DNA from: Hydractinia symbiolongicarpus | Lineage: Eukaryota > Cnidaria > Hydrozoa > Anthoathecata > Hydractiniidae | NCBI RefSeq assembly: GCF_029227915.1 | Contig: NC_079885.1 | Coordinates: 21,756,001 to 21,820,000, forward strand | Reading direction: 5' to 3' | DNA length: 64,000 nt | Part shown: positions 12,701-38,807 of the stretch, in pieces | Position numbering within the stretch: the stretch's first letter is position 1 | Layout of the letters: every line of letters begins with the position of its first letter | The notes under the pieces: generated by a model | Told to the model about the DNA's origin: nothing | Database searches by the model: none | Seen by the model: only the letters and a program-made list of their open reading frames with translations | Translations under genes and position numbers: made by a program

Positions 12701-15700
12701 TTAATGACCTACTGTCCTAACTGCTAAAGCCGACATCAATAAAATGTTCGGTTCGTGTCATTTTTGCATATGAAAATGTGATGGGCGGGCAAAAAAATTT
12801 GCCATCTTTTAGGGTAGGCATCCATATGCTCATATTGCCAAACTAAGCGTTGATTTGACGTTACTTTGAAAACCCCCACCAGCACGCTCTGCCATCATGA
12901 TGACGGAAGTACATTCTGACCAAATGTATTTTTTTTAATGCTACATGGAAGGTCCCTCTCTCTTCCGCTCGTAAACAGACAAAATCCGGGCACTGTAAAA
13001 TACGATCGTTTTATCAAATATATCTCTCCTGTTTCGATTTGACGTTAGGAGGGTGGGGGTTGATCTTTTCGACGTTAATATCCATGGCAGAAAAAAATAT
13101 CGCTTTGGGCCCAGAGACAGGAGAAATACATATGATAAAACGATCGTATTTTACAGTTAAAATCGAAGTCGTCTGGCCAATTTCGCACCCTGATATTTGT
13201 GTAGCATGTTTTGCATTTGTGATTATTCATTTTATTTGTGAAACTGCTTTCAAAGCTCGTAGTAGTGCACACAACTCTCTCCGTCATCCTGAATGAATAC
13301 ATTTTCATGCCAACCAGTGAGTGGGATTCGATCCGCGGTCCCCAGAACTGGGAGCCCCTTGGCAGTATGTTAGTGATGAACAAAGTAGTTCTTCTTCAAC
13401 ATAACTATTTTTTTCTTTAATACAGTCTTGATATATTTAGTTATCCTCATAATTTACTTTATGGGGCATTAATTTGGATTGCGAAATCGAAAATGGAGCT
13501 TTTGATGGTCCCTAGTTTTCGCAAATTTTCCTTCTTGCAAAAGTTTCTTCCCTTTGTTTACAAAATATTGTGTAATTTTTTTTTCTTCTTTTCTTATAGG
13601 TCAAGCGAAAGAACAACGGTTTACTTGGTTACTTGTTTACACACGTTTACTTTGTTACTATTTAATCTCTTGTCAGACTTGGACACTACCTTGGTCTTAC
13701 AATATACTTTTACATATATATAACTTATAGAATAGATTTTTTTTACAATAAAAAATAATATATATAAAAAATATATATAGCTAGCTATATAATTTTACTG
13801 TTCTACTTTGTTGTATTTTTACAATCTAGGCATATCGCATTGCTATTGGAACTTTCAGTTCAACCACTGAGCTAAGTTCAGAACTACTGTTTCTAAAGAA
13901 ATTTTCTCGCTCTTAAGGCCAGCTCCATTCTGTTCAATTTTTGTGTAAATATTACTTTGGCTTTTCTAATGGCTAGTGACGTTTAGTCCAACCCCGGGCC
14001 TGTCAACCCAGATAAAATAGTAATGGGCTCATTTCATCAAGTTCATTCTAGATTTGGAAAATCAGCGGGTAGAGAATGCGTGTGCAATGCTTTGTGGGCC
14101 ATCTGTTACCCTTCTATTGCGTCTGTGCGTTACTGGACTGAATGGGATCTTGATCGTATTTTGACACCAGGAAATGATCTTTACGTCAGCCTAGGTTACA
14201 CCAGTCAATATCTTGCTTTAGACGAACTGCCCACTTCAATTGCAACTGAAAACGGGAATATTCAAATTGAAAAGTCAGATTCCTATTTATTTGAACTTTC
14301 GAGAAATAGTACTTCCTTTCTCCGTGCCCAGTAATATGCCAATTATCTCACGCTATCGATATTTGAACTAATATCGTCATTCAGAGGAAAGTGGGTAAAT
14401 TTTACTATCTTGAAGCGGAAGAAAATTTTCTTTTTTACTTTCGTGGATAAACAATTCTCGCTCACACATTTAAAGTTCTCAGTCGCGCTGACCTCAAGGC
14501 CTAAGGGCCTCTAGTTTTTCTTGACTTGGCTCTTAGCCTTCCTTGCCTTTGCTTTTTGTTGTTTTGTCTTTTCTTTCAATCTCTTCTTTTCTTTTTTTTT
14601 ACATTTTCCTCGTCTTCTTTTGCTTTCTTTTTGGCTGCAATTTTTGCTCGATACTCAGGACTTGTCAATACTGCTCCATTCATTGAAATTTTTTGTCTCT
14701 TTGGGGCATCTTTTCCACTTGACGTTGGTGTTGTTATTGATGACATTCTTCTTTTTAAAACCTTTTCAAGACTGTCCATCTCTTTTCGGACAAGTGAAAT
14801 TGCATACTTATAACCTGGAGGTGCATTACGCTCTAATAGCTTCAAGATCTCCTCTAGTTTCATTAATTGGTTGGAGTGTGGTGTACTGCAGGAAGCCATC
14901 TGATCATCAAAACTTGAATTGACACTTTCCTCATCAATGGAATCTTGAAATGAACGAACAGAGAAGGGTAACTTCTTTGGTGACTTATTGGGTTTAAAGA
15001 GGGCGATTTGCAATTTGACACGAACACCTGTACTGCTTCGTTAAAAGAGCTTTCTGCTTGTGAACTGTTTTGGTTGAATGCTATGTTTGATTCTTTGGTT
15101 TGATTGATTAAGATGGGAGATCCATCCTCGTCAACCGGTGATCCTTCTTCTCTCCACTTCATGTAAGAGTTTAGTTTCACTTTGTCTAGGCGAGAAACCT
15201 TGTACTTTGTTTCATCTACTGGAAAAATTCTCTGAACCAATGATCAAATATCTTTGTGGTCATCCAACCACTGTCACTTACACTAAAGTAAGTGTTTTCT
15301 AGAGCATATGCTCTGCTCTGCTCTAACCATGTCGATTGAAGATTCTTTCCACTAAAAATGATGAGGGGGGTCCAGTGAAGTACCATCAGCACAGCACACA
15401 GCCAAGACTGTTGTATTTTCCCTGTTTAAGCCATTTGTAACTTGATTACATTTCTTGCCAATCTCACCCACATATTTACATTTTCAGGGGTCTGTTGGAA
15501 ACCCTAATTCGGCACAGTTGTAAACACACTCGGGTTTATCCTTTATTCCAAGACGCTCAACTTCATTGTTCAGTGTTTCAAAAAATCGGTATATGACAAA
15601 AGGATCAGAGGCTACATTCTTTCGGGCTAATTGCATCTGCTCTCCCTTCTAAGGCTCAACTTATGGCGCTTCAAAAATGACCTTGTCCAGTCATGACCTG

Positions 15701-17393
15701 GCATATTATCCTTGAAACGTGTCTTTAAGTTTTTCATAACAACAAAGTCTTGGACTAAGTCTTGGTCTATATGACCTAAGCATTTTAGAAAGTTTGTTGA
15801 TTTACTTAAAAATATGCAATTATATAGTTAGTAATCTAAAATAAATAGAAGTAAATAATTATTTTACACCTACCATCTCCAATTATACCATTATTACTGT
15901 AGTTGGGTAAAAAAAATAAACATTGGATAATAAAAACTATATTATTTTTTACCCTATTTATCAAAAAAAATTTTGGGTAAAAAAAAACATAGTCATTCCA
16001 GAATAACAGCCTACTCAGAGTAAAATCAATATCATCATCATCATTCTCGGCTTAACGTCCGTTTTCCTTGCTAGCATGGGTTGGACGGGGTATATTAATG
16101 ACCCTCTTCCAATCTGATCTAGACTGTGTTAGATCTAAACTCGACTTCCTCTCTATCAAGTCTGTCCTTATAACCTCCTGCCAAGTCTTTCTCGGTCTGC
16201 TAGTCAATAAAGGAAGTAACTCTCTAAACTTTTTCCAAGCAGAACCTATCCTGCAAGTAACACTTCTTCCAACACCCCCTTCACTGCCCAACATATCACC
16301 TAAGTAACAGAAGTTCTTAACTATCTCTAACGAGCCACTGTTGTACATCATTAAAGCTGGAAATACTTCATTCTCTATAATCTCACCTTTGCAACGCTTG
16401 CATACAAACTGTATGTCAGCTCTTAACCTTCCACTAATACTACTGCACTTCTTATGTACCCAATGCTTGCAAGTCTGACAAAAAATTGAGTTACTACCAA
16501 CCCCTTTCCTGCTAATATATACCAGTAACTAATATATACAAGTAACACCCTATGATACTTGTATTATGACAGCATTAACAAAACTTTAACCCAAGTCTAC
16601 CAAAAAGCTGAAATAAAAAGTTAATGCATGTGGTTTGAAAGTTGTTTGTCATAATTTTTCAAACATCCAAAGTTAAATAATCATAAATTAAAAACTATTA
16701 ACCTTGAAAACTTAATACTTGGACAAAATATGCTTCAGATATTCCTATAAATGAAAAATCAGCCAAAACTAAAAATTCACCATTATTCCCTAGGTAGGAG
16801 CCATTGTTTTTTTTACCCTGATTTTGTTGATATTTTTTTACCCCCGCATTTTTCAATGGAAAATTCCTGACACCAAAAAAAGTTTACAAATCAGAGAACA
16901 ATGTTGGTACCTAAAAAAAGTATGGCCTATTTTGCTATAAATCTACAAAACAGATTTAAATAATACTTTCCACAATCACCTTTCATACTGAGAAGAAAGT
17001 TTCCTAAAGCAAAAACAGAACTAATAAAACATCTCACCTGCTTACTGCCATGTAACTTATACCAAGAGATGTTAAAGAAATAGTGGTATGAAACACAACA
17101 GCTGTTGTACCATATTCAGCAAAAACCTTTGCTAACTGTCCTGTTTGCTTTAACTTGCCTTCCTTTTCAGTGCCCTTTCCATTTTCTTTTGCAACATCAA
17201 TTGGTTTGTTTGAATCATTATCATAAAGAATACATGATGTATATAATGTCTGTATTCTGGTTGAAGGCTTGGGTATTTGCTTAAAATTAGAAAAAAGAAT
17301 GCCACAAGGACATTTCAGTTTTGTTAAGTTCAAACATCGATGTGCTAAACGGAAGGATGGGTTTCTCATTATTGCAACTGTACTAAAACTCAT
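9741..17393 (-). CDS. FAM210: FAM210 family (DUF1279) mitochondrial inner-membrane protein
   Basis: Two exons, 17393-17038 and 9957-9741, joined through a GTGAG donor and an AAG acceptor (phase 2). The product is 190 aa. The first ~55 residues are basic and Ser/Thr-rich with no acids, as expected for a mitochondrial presequence. The DUF1279 core reads EYGTTAVVFHTTISL, then SLGISYMAVSSGIDVVGLM, then FVIAYACHKVFMPLR and PLIVKKLRQIGLL near the C terminus: two membrane helices with the conserved H and AYA-HK signatures. FAM210A and FAM210B are animal mitochondrial proteins linked to translation and metabolism; I cannot say which paralogue this is. An in-frame TTG three codons upstream was not chosen. 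The 7.08-kb intron is packed with transposon debris but the splice sites are intact. A candidate polyA signal lies at 9513-9508. Confidence 0.92.
10470..10660 (+). mobile_element. tRNA-derived SINE with oligo(T) tail
   Basis: A B-box-like GTGTTCGAATCTC follows GGGGTAGTC, and the unit ends near a run of about 21 T (10627-10650). No sound cloverleaf could be drawn, so this is a SINE remnant and not a tRNA gene. Confidence 0.4.
10891..11148. repeat. cluster of GGGGTAAAAAA / TTTTTACCCC motifs
   Basis: GGGGTAAAAAAG occurs at 10891 and 11079; the inverse TTTTTACCCC occurs at 11117 and 11136. The mirrored placement suggests nested short inverted-repeat elements. The same motif recurs at 15904, 15945, 15975, 16807 and 16833 in this intron. 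Confidence 0.5.
11265..11460 (+). mobile_element. tRNA-derived SINE remnant
   Basis: An A-box-like TGTAGCTCAGTAATAT is followed ~65 nt later by a B-box GGTTCGATTCC (11342-11352), the spacing of a tRNA-derived head, then an unrelated body. Confidence 0.45.
11584..12156 (-). CDS. 190-codon ORF of probable transposon origin
   Basis: An uninterrupted frame from ATG (12156) to a stop inside the FAM210 intron, on the same strand as FAM210. The N-terminal 80 residues are acidic with three tandem NTDHQGQE-like repeats. The C-terminal half contains YYWGKLLKVFAED, MQFLKKVE, WDWPMKEDKGIVD and FAGPCIPNLT. I associate this pattern with the C-terminal region of DDE-transposon proteins, which bind or follow the catalytic part; that is a weak recollection, not a match I can run. 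It may be the tail of the decayed transposase at 14.6-15.7 kb, or a separate element. No splice sites were assigned. Confidence 0.45.
   Translation of the reverse strand: MLMGMVRDDTESEEEGSGEDVDIPGESDNENQGVINEANDKKETADHQGQENTDHQGQENTDYQGQENTTSTLDHLDDHNIGKFFAVFWTKPRTYYWGKLLKVFAEDVEANADQVKMQFLKKVENSSDPSHLKWDWPMKEDKGIVDAKLCFAGPCIPNLTYASRKKAHMTFEIEKEVMKKFHEIPKQGLK
12993..13156. mobile_element. palindromic MITE
   Basis: CTGTAAAATACGATCGTTTT at the left is matched by the exact inverse AAAACGATCGTATTTTACAG at the right, and pairing extends to CTCCTGT / ACAGGAG. Length 164 bp. Confidence 0.75.
13312..13402. mobile_element. SINE copy, rearranged
   Basis: Contains GGGATTCGATCCGCGGTCCC and CAGAACTGGGAGCC (an inverted tRNA-like head), then GGCAGTATGTTAGTGATGAA and CAAAGTAGTTCTTCTTC. 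The same two blocks occur at 63075-63160, but with the opposite relative orientation. Confidence 0.5.
13960..14334 (+). pseudogene. fragment of a transposon-associated ORF (GSFHQ type)
   Basis: One frame reads NPGPVNPDKIVMGSFHQ, then FGKSAGRECVCNALWAICYP, then WDLDRILTPGNDLYVSLG and LDELPTSI. I recognise this as resembling a domain in large mobile-element proteins of animals, with a Cys in a CNAL context as in a cysteine protease fold. The frame closes at 14334 and flanks show no continuation. Family and function are uncertain. Confidence 0.35.
14570..15720 (-). pseudogene. decayed DDE-superfamily (pogo/Tc5-like) transposase
   Basis: Read on the minus strand with several frameshifts and stops. 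A helix-turn-helix piece has MPGHDWTRSFLKRHKLSLR. It is followed by FFETLNNEVERLGI, VYNCAELGFPTDP and NTTVLAVCCADG, the layout of DDE_1 transposases in which the first block normally contains a catalytic Asp (YN-C-D-E-TGF); here the Asp is Ala. A later open part (15013-14576) gives a Lys-rich tail. Catalysis is lost. It lies inside the FAM210 intron on the same strand. Confidence 0.7.
16032..16500 (-). mobile_element. LINE 3' end with zinc-knuckle and RPRKTW tail, internally deleted
   Basis: Minus-strand frame: FCQTCKHWVHKKC, then CKRCKGEII, then KNFCYLGDMLGSEGGVG and SAWKKFRELLPLLTS, then directly RPRKTWQEVIRTDL. These are the Cys/His finger and the C-terminal part of a non-LTR retrotransposon reverse-transcriptase protein. 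In complete members a long segment separates LLTS from RPRKTW, so this copy carries an internal deletion. Related 3' ends lie at 30836 and 33050, all antisense to the plus strand. Confidence 0.7.
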
Positions 17394-18687
17394 CTTTTCC
17401 AAATGTCACAAGAACATCAATGGTAATATATTAATTAAATATTTCTTTCTAAAAATATAAAGTCTATAAAAGTTATTTTATCATAAATTATTTAAAATAG
17501 TGTATGTGAAACAAAGCATGGCAACAATCCTTTTTTAAAAATAATTACTGCTTAATGCACACGTTTTATATCAGGTAGTGTAGATCTTGTTAATTCTATG
17601 ATGCTTTACTTTTTTTGTCATCCCTCTTTATTCACTTACCACAACTGCTTGGTAGTGACATTATGATGCTATGCAGCCAACAGGCTGCAGGTTGCTACTT
17701 TTGCAACCATGGAGGCAGAGAGTGTTTAAAATTTGTGAGTCACATGATCCAACACGCGTTCACAACAGAATAATCCTTCTTGGGTCCACAAAGCCCCCAA
17801 GAATTCATGAAAACTGGCCGTACTGAGACATCAGCAACAGTTAGCACATTTCAAGAGTTTTTATGTTCAAAAAAGCAGAACAACGTAATAATGAAAGCTT
17901 GTAAGTGTTTTTATTGAAGAAGAAAGTGATATAAAAAATCAATTGGTTTTAAAAATTTCATAAAAATTCTTGAGTTTTGTGCTGAGAGAAGAAGAGTATT
18001 TCGTAAAAGGTTGAAGCAGTGCAGTGCAAGGGATTTCTAGGGAGTTCCCTTTTTTAATATTTGCACAGTCCACTAACCTCACATTTCAAAAGTTAGTTCA
18101 ATTAAATGCAGTGATTAAATCAATAAAAAACAGACAATCTTCAACCTTTCTAATTCATGTACCAGGGTAAATGCCGAGTTGATTATAAAAAAAAGAACTT
18201 CATCCTGGCAAAATTTTGTTAAGGCAATTTTTTTTTGCAATTTATGGAATCCTTCACTTGCCTTGAATCTATCGTAAATATATATATAGAAAGTATAAAT
18301 AGAAAAGCAATAGAATATTTCTTACATGCAAAAATTAATAATGTTTGCTCAGCATTTTTCTTATTTTCTTTGAATAGAATTAAAATAGTTTAAATGTAAA
18401 CAAGCTGGCTTGGAAAAGAAAAAAGCTTAAATTTAATTGGCAATTTATCTATGGCAGACACTGAAATAAAAGTTAATGTCACTGTTTTTGCCGACATGAT
18501 ATTGTGGATTGCAGAGGAGAATCATAAAAACAAAAATTATTATCCACATTTTTTTGCTGACATGAGATGGGTAAACGCGAAATAGTATGATGAATTAGAA
18601 AGTAAATTTAATTAGAAAGGCTGAACTTTGTATTACTACTTGTTAGTCCACAGAAAATTCAACAGTGGTTCGCTAATGGTACAATTT

Positions 18688-18810
18688 GTGGCGCTGTAGC
18701 TTAGTGATTATATAACTCTTGTACTTTGTGCAGGAGACCAAGGTTCGATTCCCCTTGCCACAGTCCTTAAAATTAGAATTTTTTTATGTCGGCAATAAAA
18801 TTGCCGACAT
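18688..18810 (+). repeat. tRNA-like module followed by a perfect hairpin
   Basis: Residues 18688-18761 have tRNA layout: GTGGCGC pairs with TTGCCAC, TAGCTTAGTGA as A box, GGTTCGATTCC as B box. A second copy lies at 19539-19612, so I call it a repeat. At 18786-18810 ATGTCGGCAAT-AAA-ATTGCCGACAT is a perfect 11-bp hairpin. Confidence 0.5.
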
Positions 18811-19485
18811 GAGATACATTTTAACTGATTTGCGTCGGCAATATTTTTTTTGCAGTGAAATTTTTCGGCTGGCAGTAAATTTCGTCATTCACCTTTTATT
18901 AAGGCTAGACCCCTCATAAATTTGATGCATTGATCTCCTAAGACGATGACAAATGGGAATGCAGTACAAGTCTTCTTGACATACCGTCCGGATGGTGAAC
19001 TTCGTTAGTTTAATATAACAGTTCACTGCCAACTGGCTTTTTATGTTTCGAGATGAACTCATTGGGTTAGGGCATCATTATGTTGTTTATCGCAGAAGTC
19101 TCCAGTGACATGCTTTGAAAATGCTTGTCACCAGCACAGTTTAGGGTGAACTAAAACTGTACATGAGACTCAATTGTTAGAGTCTTCACAGAACGTCTCT
19201 CTTTACAAAACCGACAGCAGGGCTGACTTATTGCCTGCTGTGTTGTGTGAGAGAAAGAACTTCTGGACTTCTTTTTAATACGATACACAATTTTTAAGAT
19301 TATTATTACAAATCGAATGGCACCACAGTATTTCTGTAGCCTAAATGATTTTAGTTAGTGATAATGGCCTAACTTACTAAAAATCGAATGTAGTTATTTT
19401 GTAGTCACAATAAGTAGGAGTAGCTCAAACAAAACCAAAACATTGTTATTTAAAAATTTCACAACTACGATATTTTAGTATTCTA

Positions 19486-19890
19486 CGTCGGCAGTGCTGA
19501 ATGCCGACGCTAATTTTAAGGGCTGTTGCCAGCGATTCAATGGCGCCATAGTTTAATGGTTATCACTCTTGTACTTTGTGCGGGAGACCAAGGTTTGATT
19601 CCACTTGGCAGGGTTAGATTTCCCTTGGTGGCGATTCAATATAAGCAATTGAACAGTACCATAGCCCCGGGTCAACCCAAGCTATGTGGGGAAAATTGGG
19701 AAAATGGCGCACTGTGTGGGCTGTTGGATGCTGCAGGGAGTTGTCTAGCAGAGCCCTGACCCTAATTGAGTTTGGGTAGCTCAAAGGAAACATTAAATAC
19801 TGCAGGAATCCCCATCAAAGTCATGGCCCCTCCTAGAAATAATAGACAGGGTATATTTTTCGATCTTTGTGAGGCTAGCCATGTACAATA
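19486..19890 (+). mobile_element. SINE: hairpin, tRNA-like head and body
   Basis: Hairpin CGTCGGCA/TGCCGACG (19486-19509), tRNA-like head (19539-19612), then a body with CCCTTGGTGGCGATTCAATA, CATAGCCCCGGGTCAACCC and a 3' part GTGAGGCTAGCCATGTA. The body is repeated at 31191-31460. Confidence 0.6.
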
Positions 19891-21299
19891 ATATACACAT
19901 CTATCTTCTTACATCACTATTATCCTTGTTTCCTGAGAAAAAAAAAGGGAAAAGTATTAAAAAAAAGAACGTAAGGGTCTTTTAATTTTTTGTTAAGGAG
20001 AAAACGAGATAGAAGAAGAATGGTTATTCAATGGAAGGGAGTTGATTCCAGGTTTGAGGAACATAGAACATGTTCAAACTGAATGGTTAATAAAGCATTG
20101 TGTTTGTCTGGTTACACGTCTGTTAATTAAGACACAAGTTTAAAGAGGCAGTTTATTAATGATGGAATATTATTATTTATATACAAACTGATGTATTATT
20201 TTACAACATTCAAAGTTGTAACTGGTTTCAGCGTTTAGTGGAATAAAGTGATTATTGTTGTTACTATTATGTTTATGTTGGGAATACATTTTTAAAAATA
20301 CAGTTAATTTTACCAGCGCGCCCCAAGCTAATACACCTTTATGATAATTCGGGAAAACTAACACTCCATCGCAGCTTATTTTGCGATCAGAGGAGGTAAA
20401 CATCACACTTTTATAAGAGTTTATTAAGGAGAAAACATGATAACTTTTCTTGCCGTGATAACTTTTCTTGCCGCGTTTTGTTTTTAATAAAAAGTACACA
20501 TAAGTTGTATGTTATTATTATTAATGTTTCCTGAAAATTTGAAAGAAATTAATATGACGGAAGTTAAAAAACTGAAGAAAACACGCTTTCGTCTCTAACA
20601 AACTCTCATAAGAACACAATTTTTACCTCCTTTTTTCCAATACTGTAAAACGATGGAGAGCCGTAGGAACGCATGTACAATTGAATTATCGTAAAGGTGT
20701 ATCAATATTGAACATTGGATTGAAGAAAACAGTAGTATAAGGATTTAAGGCAATTATGTGAGAGAAGATACCCTACTTTGTTAAGTTAGACCTGTCCCTT
20801 GTTTTACTTTGATCAGATCTATTTGGGGTTTCTATCCACATTTATCTGACTGTTATCTGTCAATCAACTTATAAAAACTATTTTTTCGGAAAATTAGAAA
20901 TACTCATAATGCCCATGTTGGTCAAGGCCTTAAATTCACTCTGTTTACTTCCTTTTTCAAAGAAATGAAAGACAACTTAAACTGTAGAAAGGTGTTTTTT
21001 AAGAAAAAAAATTGCTAGCCCCAAAGTAGCCAGCTAGCTATTACAAATGTTTTGCTTGTTTCCTCCTCAGCTTGCTAGCAAGCTAGCTATGCTGTAATGA
21101 AACTTTCCTCCAAGGATGAATATACAACATAACGGTTCTTTTCCCTACTCGTACGCTTACACAAAATACATGTAGATAAAACAACCTAATAAATCCTCAA
21201 TTTTTGACTTGACGGAAAGTTTATAGGACGTGTACTTTCGTTTCTTACCTTATTCATGCTGCATATTTTCTTCTGTAAAATAAAAGCAACCCTCGGCCC

Positions 21300-21597
21300 C
21301 GAGTATTCTAAAAAGCGATTTTCGCGAAGCGAATTGAACGGCGAATTCGATGGCAAATTCGCTTTTTAATTTTTACGACAAAATAAATTAGACACCAAAT
21401 TCATCGTTTACATTGGTTAACCGCGCTCTGATTGGTCTAAAACTGGCAGCGAAACCTTTAGCCGCGAAAAAGTAGGAACTGTTTCTACTCAGCGAAGCAA
21501 ATATTTCGATGCAAAATCAAAACAAACAAAACTGCGCATGCTCAGATACAATTCGCCGTCGAATTCGCCGTTCATTTCGCTTCGTGAATATCCCCCC
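21300..21597. mobile_element. ~300-bp MITE abutting the small membrane gene
   Basis: GCGAAGCGAATTGAACGGCG followed by AATTCGATGGC (21330-21353) is mirrored by GCCGTCGAATTCGCC and GTTCATTTCGCTTCG (21551-21587). The right terminus ends about 6 nt before the predicted ATG at 21603, so the element supplies the 5' flank of that gene. Confidence 0.65.
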
Positions 21598-21602
21598 CCT
21601 TA

Positions 21603-22307
21603 ATGGAGCCTTTAAAGGGTGTTTTCTCTGAGGCGGTAGCATGGGGTCAAAACAATCTGGTGCCACTTCAAAGATCCATTGTGTTGTATGTATATATATA
21701 AATACCATGTTTTATCATTAACGCGATATGTGTATGATAAATAAATAAAATGCAGTGAAATTTTCTCATAACAGCCATCCTTTTTGGCGCACACCTTACG
21801 ACGGGCACTTTTTTCAAGAACGGATGAAATAAAGGCCAAACACTTGTTACAAAGCCTCCAGCAGGCACAATTTGAGGTAAAAATATCAACTTTCGATCTG
21901 TGCTCACTTCACGGTCGTCAACAATTTCCTAGTTACTTTTATGAACAGAGCAATCAAACAATGTAATCATTCAAAATTTAAATGGGTGTGAGATCAGGTT
22001 AGCATACAATGCGAAAAAAATAATGTGTACTTTATTCTCTTTCGTTTTGGCACAGACGAATATATTTTGGATTAAACACTTTTCCGGTTGGACATGCATG
22101 GTAGTTTTGTATGTTATCGCGTGTATACTCTTAACTGACGGTTTTGCCGCGCGTGCGGGGAGCACGGATGCAGCAAAGGCTAGGGCTACCCTGGGAACGA
22201 GTTTCTCCAATGAGCCAGGCCTTGTAATTTATTGTGTTTGGACTATAATTTTTGCCATATCCTGTGCAATTTATTCTTTAAAAACTATACATGAATTTAG
22301 GAAGTGA
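21603..22307 (+). CDS. small two-helix membrane protein, unrecognised
   Basis: Predicted from three phase-0 exons: 21603-21689, 21775-21876 and 22056-22307, giving 146 aa. The introns are very short (85 and 179 nt) with GTATAT...ACAG and GTAAAA...ACAG borders. The N-terminal two exons are soluble and helix-prone (DEIKAKHLLQSLQQAQFE). Exon 3 has a first helix (MVVLYVIACILLTDGFAA), a loop with GSTDAAKARATLG, and a second helix (GLVIYCVWTIIFAISCAIY) before KTIHEFRK. I do not recognise the family. The predicted ATG starts just after the right end of a ~300-bp inverted-repeat element, and the stop is 76 nt before the RNMT start codon. The third exon is the most secure; exon 1 rests only on an open frame and matching phase. 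Confidence 0.5.
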
Positions 22308-22383
22308 TTGGGTCTGTGATCTCAATATTGTTTTTTATAACCCTTTCCCGGCTTGTTTGGAACACGGGATAGCATTTTCAAAT

Positions 22384-38807
<16,424 letters not shown>

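Larger units (their letters stand above)
9958..17037. other. FAM210 intron, packed with mobile-element debris
   Basis: This 7.08-kb intron carries two tRNA-derived SINEs, a cluster of GGGTAAAAAA motifs, an unknown 190-codon ORF, a palindromic MITE, a SINE copy, relics of a DDE-type transposase and a LINE 3' end. Apart from these I see only AT-rich filler. Confidence 0.75.
17394..21294. other. intergenic stretch between FAM210 and the small membrane gene
   Basis: Divergent promoter region at the FAM210 end (17.4-17.8 kb), then AT-rich sequence, two tRNA-like modules (18688, 19539) with hairpins, one SINE body (19613-19890), and nothing else I can name. Confidence 0.6.

Noticed and set aside
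14521-14922. Plus-strand Leu/Phe-rich ORFs suggesting a membrane protein
   Set aside because: Complement of the Lys-rich tail of the decayed transposase.
18688-18761. Functional tRNA gene
   Set aside because: Layout is tRNA-like, but the anticodon stem is weak, the acceptor stem has a mismatch, and a second diverged copy is embedded in a SINE.
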